A stretch of 64,000 bases of DNA, taken from the IMG/VR virus record IMGVR_UViG_3300032116_000004, positions 248,001-312,000 of that record; one strand, written 5' to 3'. This document shows, piece by piece, positions 8,528-16,273 of the stretch. This DNA comes from a virus. Under the pieces are notes generated by a model. That model worked only from the letters and a program-made list of their open reading frames with translations, ran no database searches and was not told the DNA's origin. A program made the translations under genes and the position numbers. Each line of letters starts with the position of its first letter. Positions within the stretch are counted from its first letter, which is position 1.

Positions 8528-9536
8528 GCATGAACTTTTGGAATTTTACAGTAAATGTTTTCTGTTGGTTAGTATGTAGTTCTTGGGCGTGCTGTTGGTT
8601 ATATAAACAGATGTCTCGTGTTTCGATCCAAAATTGGTCTAGATCTTGATCGCATAACCACTGGACTTCTTGTATCAATCTGTCCAGTCTCCCCTTACCA
8701 TCTATTATAGTATCAAACGATTCATCGATCAACGATCCGAATGTTCTAAATCCCATGCGATGTAGGTCTCGATAGAATCCCATGTTGGCACAAATAACAA
8801 AAGGATGTGCCGCTAATATTGGCTTGTAGGTTTTCTCTGTGCGGAAACTGTGCGGATATTCAAACACAGTTTCACTGACTACGCTGAAGTAAGTGTCATT
8901 GAACTGTGGTGCATAGATCACGCCATCTAACCATGATGGTTCTGGTTGAATTTCATACCGTGATGGCAAAGATTTTTCGGATAAATCCATATGCTCAACA
9001 TAGACTCTGTTGAAATCTCTATGCCCCCATGTATCATAGTTCTCTAGACAAGACCACAATGCTCGATCCAACAATCCAAAAAATTTCAATTTGGCGATCA
9101 AGTATTTCCTATGCGGACGCAGTTTTCGATTGGTAAAAAGAAATTTATAAGGTCGAGTAACCTGTTGGCTTAATACCAGGTTGGTTTCTTGGCTGCCGAT
9201 AGTGGCCCGTAAAAAATGCTCGTTGTTGAGATTTTGTATATCCGGATCAGAATCACCGCCTGTTATCCATCTAAGAGATCCTCTTTGGAACCATGTATAG
9301 TAGAGATGATGTTTGACTATGTGCCACTGAGTGGCCACTGATTCATCTGTTTTTTCTACAGCGATAGTGCTGCCATTTTCCAAACTCTTGATCACCAACT
9401 CTGGTCGCATAACCAGAGTCTTCAAGGATATAGCATAACACCCTTGTCGATCACTTAGATAGTCAACAACGATGTCATCTGCTGTATCGAGATACCCAAG
9501 TGGCAGTCCAGGCTCAACAATAATATTACCATTCAT
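8517..9536 (-). CDS. Fucosyltransferase-like TEKTxKP family protein 1
   Basis: 339 residues. The C-terminal third contains SVVSETVFEYPHSFRTEKTY then KPILAAHPFV (TEKT near residue 232), followed by GFYRDLHRMGFRTFGSLIDESFD. The order SE...TEK..kpi...PFv resembles the nucleotide-binding end of GT10 (alpha-1,3-fucosyltransferase-like) enzymes, where a yvTEK...al..g.vPV segment binds the GDP-sugar. Two paralogues lie at 9889 and 15323. The N-terminal two thirds are poorly conserved between them, as expected for acceptor-binding domains. It overlaps the cupin gene by four bases and sits beside GDP-sugar synthesis genes, which fits a GDP-sugar donor. The family resemblance is by eye, so glycosyltransferase is a reasoned guess. 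Confidence 0.62.
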   Translation of the reverse strand: MNGNIIVEPGLPLGYLDTADDIVVDYLSDRQGCYAISLKTLVMRPELVIKSLENGSTIAVEKTDESVATQWHIVKHHLYYTWFQRGSLRWITGGDSDPDIQNLNNEHFLRATIGSQETNLVLSQQVTRPYKFLFTNRKLRPHRKYLIAKLKFFGLLDRALWSCLENYDTWGHRDFNRVYVEHMDLSEKSLPSRYEIQPEPSWLDGVIYAPQFNDTYFSVVSETVFEYPHSFRTEKTYKPILAAHPFVICANMGFYRDLHRMGFRTFGSLIDESFDTIIDGKGRLDRLIQEVQWLCDQDLDQFWIETRDICLYNQQHAQELHTNQQKTFTVKFQKFMHAT

Positions 9537-9892
9537 GCCTGATTATCGCCTGGAACGATTCTATAATTGTCTTCCACAGAATCTGGTGTGCTGACTTCTA
9601 TGATTGTTCCTGCTTCAATACAGATCAACTGATGAGGCTGGCAAGGTGGATTGTGCCAAGTTGCCCCTTCATTTAATTCTTTTTCATGAGATTCAGCGGT
9701 ATCAGTATCTATCCAACGAATTAGAAATTTGCCATTTTGGACATACCAAGTTTCATCTTTGTCTCGATGGAAATGCATACTGAAGCGGGCACCGGTCTCA
9801 AAATTTAAAAACTTTGCACAATATTGGTTATTAGTTGCCCAAATAAATTCAGATCCCCATTTTTTAGGAACCAGTCCTGTCAATCTGGTCAT
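9533..9892 (-). CDS. Cupin-domain protein (ManC/PMI C-terminal type)
   Basis: A single-domain cupin of 119 residues. It begins with a KKWGSEFIW segment like the KPWG opening of type II phosphomannose isomerase cupins. Cupin motif 1 gives metal ligands H40, H42 and E47 (FSMHFHRDKDETWYVQNG), and motif 2 has H87 in PCQPHQL. Such domains either isomerise or epimerise sugars or regulate sugar-nucleotide synthesis. The gene is wedged with four-base overlaps between two TEKTxKP genes, next to fcl-, kinase- and gmd-like genes, so it most likely acts in supplying the GDP-sugar donor. Length and motifs fit a ManC-like cupin better than a longer RmlC-type 3,5-epimerase, but an epimerase role is not excluded. 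Confidence 0.78.
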   Translation of the reverse strand: MTRLTGLVPKKWGSEFIWATNNQYCAKFLNFETGARFSMHFHRDKDETWYVQNGKFLIRWIDTDTAESHEKELNEGATWHNPPCQPHQLICIEAGTIIEVSTPDSVEDNYRIVPGDNQA

Positions 9893-10944
9893 GATTCAAA
9901 TACATGATGCATTTTGTGATATTGTTCACGACTAAACTCAATGAACCTTTCACGGTTATAGCGAAGATCGGGCAACATATCTTGATAGATGTCTTCGATC
10001 TCTGACAGAGTCATATCGCATAACCAATGTAATACACTCATCACACTACCATGCTGGTCCTCTGAGGTTTCTATATCAACATGTGGCCAATAATGGTTAA
10101 ATGTTTTAAATCCTCGATTACGCAACCATGGATATATCCTAGTCTGCCCATGTATGACAAAAGGTCTTAATCCAATCATTGGTTTCCATGTTTTCTCAGT
10201 TACAAACAAGGGATGCCAATTGTTAAACTCTGTTTCGCTGACCACATGTAAAAAATGATTTTTCCACACAGTTAGAGGACCTAGTCCAAACAAATCGCAA
10301 GGAATTCCACCACAGTCATCCTCTGTAATAAAATCATCTAAGTTCTCACCCAATGTTATGTTAGGGCCCATCATACCATCAGCATAGATATCTGCATGTT
10401 CTTTTGATCCGCCACCTAAAGTAATGATTCCCCTACGATCAAGACGAGATGCCAATATAAGATTAGTGAGCTCCACACGGTGTAGTCTTGGTTTGCGTTG
10501 TAGACAAACGAATACGTGTTTAACTGATTGAAGGCTGATTTGATCCAAAGTGGGTATGGTCATTAACTTATAGGCGGCTGCCGCGTGCCAATTCCATTGA
10601 TACTTTTGATTTTCCCATGTGCCGATGCGTATTACTTTCTCGCACTTGATTTGATTGATAATACTATCTATTAGATCTTCGCGCAGATACACAGGATCGA
10701 TTGTAGATAACAAAAACAAATTGTCAAATTTAGCGCAATCTTTGTAGATCAATTTTTCTAACTTTTGCCATTGTCCGTTATCAAACTGAGGACCAAACCA
10801 AGTCATATTCAATAATAAATTCTTTTCATCTTTGAACTTAGACTCAATTTGTTCTGCAGTCTTTTGCAATACTTCTCGTTCCAAAGGCCCATAGTGATAA
10901 GCAAGTGGGAACGTGGTTCCAATAACAGTTATCATGATAGACAA
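9889..10944 (-). CDS. Fucosyltransferase-like TEKTxKP family protein 2
   Basis: 351 residues and the second paralogue. The C-terminal block reads FLHVVSETEFNNWHPLFVTE then KTWKPMIGLRPFVI (TEKT near residue 250), followed by YPWLRNRGFKTFNHYW. The N-terminal half is unrelated by eye to paralogue 1 and includes NLFLLSTIDPVYLREDLI and HVFVCLQRKPRLHRVELTNL, the latter with the look of a GT10-type mid-domain. It overlaps the cupin gene by four bases and fcl by 13, so it sits inside the GDP-sugar block. The prediction is transfer of a sugar from GDP to an unknown acceptor in the host cytoplasm, by family resemblance only. Confidence 0.62.
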   Translation of the reverse strand: MSIMITVIGTTFPLAYHYGPLEREVLQKTAEQIESKFKDEKNLLLNMTWFGPQFDNGQWQKLEKLIYKDCAKFDNLFLLSTIDPVYLREDLIDSIINQIKCEKVIRIGTWENQKYQWNWHAAAAYKLMTIPTLDQISLQSVKHVFVCLQRKPRLHRVELTNLILASRLDRRGIITLGGGSKEHADIYADGMMGPNITLGENLDDFITEDDCGGIPCDLFGLGPLTVWKNHFLHVVSETEFNNWHPLFVTEKTWKPMIGLRPFVIHGQTRIYPWLRNRGFKTFNHYWPHVDIETSEDQHGSVMSVLHWLCDMTLSEIEDIYQDMLPDLRYNRERFIEFSREQYHKMHHVFES

Positions 10945-11867
10945 TTTTGTTTATACCATTGGATTGTGATATCTATACCCTGTGATAAATTATATTTTGG
11001 TTGCCACCCCATGGATTTTATTTTACTGTTGTCTAAAGTTCTAACAATAGTAGCTGTTGGTTTTGTGATATCCCATTGTATATCCCCTGCAAAACCAGAT
11101 AAGTGCTTTACTAGATCGGCGGCAGTCTTAAGGTTAACTGGATTACCGGCAGAAAGATTTATTGGCTCACTGGCAGAATAATTTTGCATACAAAAAATAC
11201 AAGCGTCGGCAGCGTCGTCCACAAACATAAAATCTCTTACCTGACTTCCATCTCCCCAAAGAGATACTGCGGCGTCTTGACGTTTGACAGCATTGACAAA
11301 TTTGCTTATAAAATCACTCATGACATGAGATTTGACATTATCAAAAGTATCGTTAGGCCCGTAAAGGTTACCGGGCATCACTGTGATAAAATCACATCCC
11401 CATTGTTTTCTAAAATACTGAGCCATTTTGATCCCAGCAATTTTTGCCACGGCGTAGGCTTCGCTAATTGGTTCTAAATATCCAGATAAAAGTTGATCTT
11501 CAGTGATAGGTATTTGACAGTCTTTGGGATAGGCAGAACTACTACCAGTAAACAAAAGTTTTTTACACTGATATTTGCGAGACACATCAAAAACATTGTT
11601 TTGTATTTCTAAGTTATACAGCATTGTTTCTCCCCAATCCTGACTCAAAAGTCCTATCAACTTAGCCGCTACTAAAAATACATACTCTGGCCTATGCCGA
11701 TTGAACCAAGCATCGACCTGTGTTTTATTTCTCAGATCTAATTCTTCGGGACTAGGATATAGTATGTTAGTATATCCTTGTGATCGTAATTGTCTCACTA
11801 TAGCCGATCCAAGGTGTCCACGAAATCCACCTGCTACAAATATTTTAGACTGTTTTTCCATGTTCAT
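10932..11867 (-). CDS. fcl: GDP-L-fucose synthase-like epimerase/reductase
   Basis: 311 residues, an extended short-chain dehydrogenase. The Rossmann motif GFRGHLG spans residues 14-20 and the catalytic pair is Y138-x3-K142 (EAYAVAK). EPEELDL-like and MPGNLYGPNDTF segments are diagnostic of the GDP-fucose synthase (Fcl/WcaG) family. The family turns GDP-4-keto-6-deoxymannose into GDP-fucose by 3,5-epimerisation and NADPH reduction. Here the conserved GSSCIYP segment reads GSSSAYP, so the Cys that serves in epimerisation in E. coli Fcl is Ser, while a downstream SHVM His is kept. It may therefore act mainly as a reductase or make a different deoxysugar. Four-base overlap with the kinase gene indicates coupling. 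Alternative: the reductase of a GDP-6-deoxyheptose route. Confidence 0.85.
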   Translation of the reverse strand: MNMEKQSKIFVAGGFRGHLGSAIVRQLRSQGYTNILYPSPEELDLRNKTQVDAWFNRHRPEYVFLVAAKLIGLLSQDWGETMLYNLEIQNNVFDVSRKYQCKKLLFTGSSSAYPKDCQIPITEDQLLSGYLEPISEAYAVAKIAGIKMAQYFRKQWGCDFITVMPGNLYGPNDTFDNVKSHVMSDFISKFVNAVKRQDAAVSLWGDGSQVRDFMFVDDAADACIFCMQNYSASEPINLSAGNPVNLKTAADLVKHLSGFAGDIQWDITKPTATIVRTLDNSKIKSMGWQPKYNLSQGIDITIQWYKQNCLS

Positions 11868-12859
11868 CTGTCCTGATTGTCGTAATAAATTATCTGACTA
11901 CCTAGATATTCAAATAAAATTGGCACACTGGTCAATCCTAGTGCCTCTTCAACTTTTTGTTTGGCATCCAGCGGTGTGACAAAAAGCATAAATCCACCAC
12001 CGCCTGCCCCCAACAACTTACCTCCCAGAGCTCCTGCTGTTAGAGCACGATCATATATTTCATCAATTTTCTGATTGGTCGATTCGGGCTGTATTGCCTT
12101 TTTTAGAATCCATTGTTCGTTTAGAGCCTCGGCAAAGTCTGTCAGTCTGTTTTGATTTGCATCAAACAATATACTCTGCGCTCGATCAGTTAAAGCATTC
12201 ATATCCTGCAATTTTTTTTCTTGTTGCCCAAGTAAAGCAATAGTTTTTTTCGCTAACTGACCGCTCTCTCTGCAATCTTGTGTATGAAACATCTGCATTG
12301 ATGATTCCAATTCTCGGTGTATGCCAGAATCAAGTATCAAGGGATTGACCGTAAAATCTTGATGTCCACCAAAATTGATTTTATTGAAACCACCAAATGC
12401 GGCGGCCACCTGATCTTGGCTACCCACATCTTGTTTCAAAACTTTCTGCTCGATATACAAGGCATCTAATGCTAACTGACGTTTAGTCTTGAGTTGATTA
12501 GTCAAGGTATAGAGACCGTGTAGAAGACCTACTGTGAAACTACTGCTAGAACCTATGCCTGTGCGATTAGGCAAATCTCCGTGATGTGTAATATCGATAC
12601 CAAAATCAATATTACAAAACTTCAAACATTCTCTGATCACAGGAATAGATATTTCATCTATGGAATTGGTTTCTTGTACCTCATAATATCTTATGCGATA
12701 TTTGTAATCAAACACTTGAGGCAATTTCCTAATAACAATAAAACTATATTTGTTAATAGTGGTGCTGATTACTGATCCCGGATGATACTCATACCAATCT
12801 GGATAGTCGGTCATGCCTCCGAAAAAACTTACTCTATAAGGAGTTCTAACTATGATCAT
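11864..12859 (-). CDS. GHMP-family sugar kinase (HddA-like)
   Basis: 331 residues with all three GHMP signatures. Motif 1 is RTPYRVSFFGGMTDYP at the N-terminus, motif 2 is LPNRTGIGSSSSFTVGLL (ATP phosphate loop), and motif 3 is LLGAGGGGFMLF near the C-terminus. The closest pattern I know is D-glycero-D-manno-heptose-7-phosphate kinase (HddA) and related sugar-1-kinases of polysaccharide clusters. It would phosphorylate the anomeric carbon of a sugar before guanylyl transfer. No guanylyltransferase was found in the window, so a host enzyme or a gene outside would be needed. It overlaps its neighbours by four bases on both sides and is markedly AT-rich compared with the radical SAM genes. Confidence 0.85.
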   Translation of the reverse strand: MIIVRTPYRVSFFGGMTDYPDWYEYHPGSVISTTINKYSFIVIRKLPQVFDYKYRIRYYEVQETNSIDEISIPVIRECLKFCNIDFGIDITHHGDLPNRTGIGSSSSFTVGLLHGLYTLTNQLKTKRQLALDALYIEQKVLKQDVGSQDQVAAAFGGFNKINFGGHQDFTVNPLILDSGIHRELESSMQMFHTQDCRESGQLAKKTIALLGQQEKKLQDMNALTDRAQSILFDANQNRLTDFAEALNEQWILKKAIQPESTNQKIDEIYDRALTAGALGGKLLGAGGGGFMLFVTPLDAKQKVEEALGLTSVPILFEYLGSQIIYYDNQDR

Positions 12860-13869
12860 CTTATCAAATAATTTTTATTGATCTCGTTAACCTTCTCTCG
12901 CCAATGGTCTAGTAGATCTTGCATGGTCCGATCAAAGGTAATTTCCGGTTTCCATCCAGTATGCTTACGAAATTTTTCTGTGTTTGGTATCTGGAGATCT
13001 GCATCTATTGGACGCAATCGGTCAAGGTCGACTTCTACCCGTATGCTGTCCTGACAGGCACTTAATGATATTAACTTATCAAGGATATCCTGCACTCGGC
13101 ATACATGCGTGCCTCCTATGTTGTAATATTCTCCAGGGACAGGATTTACGGTAACAAGCATAAGATAAGCTCGCACAGCATCTCTGACATCAGCAACAGT
13201 CCGTAAACTATCAAGATTGCCCACCTTGACAACAGGTTCTATTTTACCTTTTTCAATCATAGCGATCTGTTTGGCAAAAGATGATTCAGCAAACACATCT
13301 CCGCGACGCGGACCGGTATGTGTGAACATTCTAGTGGTCATGACTTTTAATCCGTATGCTTCGGCATAAAATCTTCCCAACAAGTCTGTACCAACCTTGC
13401 TAATAGCATATGGCGAGGCTGGATGAAAAGTGCAATTTTCATCTATAGGAAGTTTTTCTTTAGGAACTCGACCAAATACTTCTGAACTAGCACAAACATG
13501 TATTATTGCGTCAGGACAGTGAATTTTACATGCTTCTAACAATCTTGCTGTGCCTTGGATGTTAGTGTTAAGAGTTTCTACAGGACTATCAAAACTAGTC
13601 TTTGGAAAACTTTGTGCCGCAAGGTGGAAAACATAATCGGGCTTTGAATTTTTTATGATTTTTTGCAATGACGGATCATCATTTAAATCACCATACTCGA
13701 GCATGATGCGTTTTTTTTGATTTATATCGGGGATCAAATGATTGATGTTGTCAAGAGGACTCCGCCATCTTATTACACCAACAATATTCCAGTCAGTTTC
13801 TTTAAGGATCAGATCGGCTAGATGGCTTCCGACCATGCCTGTGATTCCGGTGATAAGTGCAGTAGTCAT
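12856..13869 (-). CDS. gmd: GDP-mannose 4,6-dehydratase-like enzyme
   Basis: 337 residues, an extended short-chain dehydrogenase. G8-x2-G11-x2-G14 binds NAD(P). S128-S129-E130 (CASSEVFG) and Y154-x3-K158 (SPYAISK) form the catalytic set expected for a dehydratase, with Glu as the base. TRMFTHTGPRRGDVF and RPIDADLQIPNTEKFR fit the GDP-mannose dehydratase/GDP-6-deoxymannose group. It would make GDP-4-keto-6-deoxymannose, the substrate of the adjacent fcl-like enzyme. The pair therefore gives a two-step route to GDP-fucose, or to a 6-deoxyheptose if the kinase handles heptose. An RmD-type reductase is a less likely alternative. Its start overlaps nothing: 21 AT-rich bases separate it from the upstream radical SAM gene. 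Confidence 0.85.
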   Translation of the reverse strand: MTTALITGITGMVGSHLADLILKETDWNIVGVIRWRSPLDNINHLIPDINQKKRIMLEYGDLNDDPSLQKIIKNSKPDYVFHLAAQSFPKTSFDSPVETLNTNIQGTARLLEACKIHCPDAIIHVCASSEVFGRVPKEKLPIDENCTFHPASPYAISKVGTDLLGRFYAEAYGLKVMTTRMFTHTGPRRGDVFAESSFAKQIAMIEKGKIEPVVKVGNLDSLRTVADVRDAVRAYLMLVTVNPVPGEYYNIGGTHVCRVQDILDKLISLSACQDSIRVEVDLDRLRPIDADLQIPNTEKFRKHTGWKPEITFDRTMQDLLDHWREKVNEINKNYLIR

Positions 13870-13890
13870 TTTGCTTGGTTAATATATAAT

Positions 13891-15339
13891 TTATTGTTTG
13901 ATTAATTGCTTGGCTAGATATCCACAATCGGCCCACCATTCGACCATTTCTGGGAATACTTTGAGAAATCTCGTGCCGCGGCGTCGGTCATGTTCATCGA
14001 AAAATCGGAACCAATCCGCACGCTGACGGCGCACATAATCAGGATCTAGTTTCTTTCCTTCTCGCATCCACGCGATGTCTCTATCCAATCTCTGTAGTTC
14101 GTAATCTTTAAAGCCTTTGAATCGTCGTTCTTCGGTTTCGAGATTTTTCATCATGAAAACCCAAACTTCTTCCAGTTTGTCTGCGTAACTTTCGGGCAAG
14201 ATCTGCAGGCTCTGCCAGGCTGGATTTCTCAACACAGGAGTATCGAACCAAACACGCTGATAAGTGTTAGAATAGATCTGTCTTAATCCCAACATCCCTA
14301 CCATGAGTTCCTGGAAACTAGTCACTGACAAGTTGTTCATGGTTATGATAAATGTGATGGAACTGCGATGTGGTATTTCAGTGAGGAATTGATTCACACG
14401 ATCCCATAACAGGGCAAAATCCATACCATGCCGTATATACTCGGCACGGTCCATCCAAGCATCAAGGCTCACATACTGCATGAAATGCTCCACACGCTCG
14501 TTGTCGCAGATCATTTTCACATAACCTTTGTAGCGTTGCCAAAGACGTTCGTCGGCACAGAAGTTTGATGTTACATTAAGATGCAGTCGCGGATTGTGAT
14601 GAGCCATCACATAGTCAAACACTTTATAAGTGTTCTTGTCCATCATAGGCTCGCCGCCGGTCATACGGAAATGTTCTAGTTCCGGATACAGCGCAGGCCA
14701 CCACTGCCAAAATGCTTCAAGATAGGGATTGTGTTCACGAAAAGGTATGGGTTTGCGATCTCCTTGGAAGTAAGCAGGATCGTTATGAGGTGTAGCAGTG
14801 GGCCAGGCGCCGTGACGTTCTGCTTCTTCCATCCAGGACGTAGAAAATTGTGGACTGCAATAACTACATTTGAGATTGCAAACAGAATTGAAATTGACTT
14901 CCACATAACTAGGAGTGACATCTTGGTCCCATGGCGCGGTCACTATCTTTTCAAAATCACGAGCCGCCCAGGGTTCTCCGGATCTGTAATGACGATCCGA
15001 CATTTCTCCGAGATCTTCCATGTTCCAACAATACTGACATTCGCCCGGGCGTGTGCCTTCTAACATCAATCGGCGTTGCTGTTTTTTGTGTTCAGTATTG
15101 TGGATACCCGATGGACTGCGTTGTATGTCCTCGATGCGTATTTTGTGCAACGGAGGATGATAGCAGGAATTGGTATGGCCAGTGGTGAGATGTAAACTGA
15201 CTTGTTTCCACTTGGCCAAACAAAGACTAGAACTTACAGTATCGAGTTTTTGTTTGATTATTTCTGCATCACTTAAGAATTTTGACTTGAAGTCTTGTAA
15301 TACTTCATCGCCTTTGTTTTGTTCAGACAATATTGACAA
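13891..15339 (-). CDS. Twitch/SPASM-type radical SAM protein B2
   Basis: 482 residues, paralogue of the gene at 7169-8527. They share AKW, TTGHTNSCYHPPLHK versus GSGMTTSCHHPLPHK, IHNTEHKKQQRR, a CQYCWNMEDLG pair, a SDRHYR segment and a C-terminal DRRRGTRFLKVFPEMVEWW. The radical SAM motif CNLKCSYC is near residues 152-159, followed by SPQFSTSW and MTGGEPMM. A roughly 40-residue hydrophilic N-terminal extension precedes the first Cys. It overlaps the upstream TEKTxKP gene by 17 bases. Each TEKTxKP gene is thus close to a radical SAM gene (8517 beside B1, 15323 beside B2), suggesting matched pairs of modifier and transferase. Substrate unknown. Confidence 0.88.
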   Translation of the reverse strand: MSILSEQNKGDEVLQDFKSKFLSDAEIIKQKLDTVSSSLCLAKWKQVSLHLTTGHTNSCYHPPLHKIRIEDIQRSPSGIHNTEHKKQQRRLMLEGTRPGECQYCWNMEDLGEMSDRHYRSGEPWAARDFEKIVTAPWDQDVTPSYVEVNFNSVCNLKCSYCSPQFSTSWMEEAERHGAWPTATPHNDPAYFQGDRKPIPFREHNPYLEAFWQWWPALYPELEHFRMTGGEPMMDKNTYKVFDYVMAHHNPRLHLNVTSNFCADERLWQRYKGYVKMICDNERVEHFMQYVSLDAWMDRAEYIRHGMDFALLWDRVNQFLTEIPHRSSITFIITMNNLSVTSFQELMVGMLGLRQIYSNTYQRVWFDTPVLRNPAWQSLQILPESYADKLEEVWVFMMKNLETEERRFKGFKDYELQRLDRDIAWMREGKKLDPDYVRRQRADWFRFFDEHDRRRGTRFLKVFPEMVEWWADCGYLAKQLIKQ

Positions 15340-16273
15340 TCTCCGTTGAATACTTTTGATCTAGCAGAAGATTGTAGTTATGATCTAGAATAGATTGCAT
15401 ATCCTGATACATGTGATACAATTCTGACTTAGATTTTTTGACCAAGTCATCAATGAGTTTTAGTGTTGATTGCAATCTATCTTTGGTATCAAACCCATCA
15501 TAGTCTTCGTTCCAAAAATTCCAAAATGTCTTAAACCCCATCTGCCGTAGATACTCTAGATAATTCCGGCTGGCAAAAACAATAAATGGTTTTTTCATCC
15601 ACATCGGTCTAAAAGTCTTTTCGGTAGCATAAAAAGTTTCCCCTGACACATGTGATTCAACTACCACATCAACTAGAATATTTTTATAGTAATTTGTCAG
15701 CGGATCTGAAAAATCATAACCTTCACTGTCAGTGTATCTATCTGGACTAGACAACAACAAAGGAAGATCATCAATCAACACACTGGCGTCTTTGACACTT
15801 TCAATGCGATAAGATAATAGTTTGTCAAATTCAAAATGCACCAAATCATCCACACCGGTATTAGCCGAGAAATGTATCAGGCTTTTACGGCCGTGATAGC
15901 GTCTTAAATGTCCTGCAATAGCCAGTCGAGCCGCTGTGGGTCTCCCAAACAATGCATAGAAGACATGCGTTTGATCCCAAGAATGCATGCTGTTATCTAT
16001 GGATTCAATTTTTTTTGGCCAGTGATTTTCTAAAAATTTTATATGATAATAAGGATGTGATTCCAATGGATTGGCCGTGATAACAGTAACATTTTTATGT
16101 TCCATGGATTCTAATAATCGATAAACTCCCAAAGTTTTCATGCTCACAGCTTCGGGGGCCACAGTAATCTCAATCGGAAGACCTTGATTAGCAAACAAAA
16201 ATCTAACAAATTCATCTTTGTTCCAAAACTTATCACTGGTTGCAAGGATCTGGAAAGATACTGTCATTACCAC
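15323..16273 (-). CDS. Fucosyltransferase-like TEKTxKP family protein 3
   Basis: 316 residues and third paralogue. The diagnostic C-terminal block is VVVESHVSGETFYATEKTF then RPMWMKKPFIVFAS (TEKT near residue 219), followed by YLRQMGFKTFWNFWNEDYDG and DRLQSTLKLIDDL. The C-terminal halves align with the other two over GF-x-TF...E-x-YD...R, while the N-terminal halves differ. It lies between radical SAM B2 and a GT-A-like gene with short overlaps. The predicted role is a cytoplasmic glycosyl transfer from a nucleotide sugar; the acceptor and even the activity are unproven. Confidence 0.62.
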   Translation of the reverse strand: MVMTVSFQILATSDKFWNKDEFVRFLFANQGLPIEITVAPEAVSMKTLGVYRLLESMEHKNVTVITANPLESHPYYHIKFLENHWPKKIESIDNSMHSWDQTHVFYALFGRPTAARLAIAGHLRRYHGRKSLIHFSANTGVDDLVHFEFDKLLSYRIESVKDASVLIDDLPLLLSSPDRYTDSEGYDFSDPLTNYYKNILVDVVVESHVSGETFYATEKTFRPMWMKKPFIVFASRNYLEYLRQMGFKTFWNFWNEDYDGFDTKDRLQSTLKLIDDLVKKSKSELYHMYQDMQSILDHNYNLLLDQKYSTEIVNIV

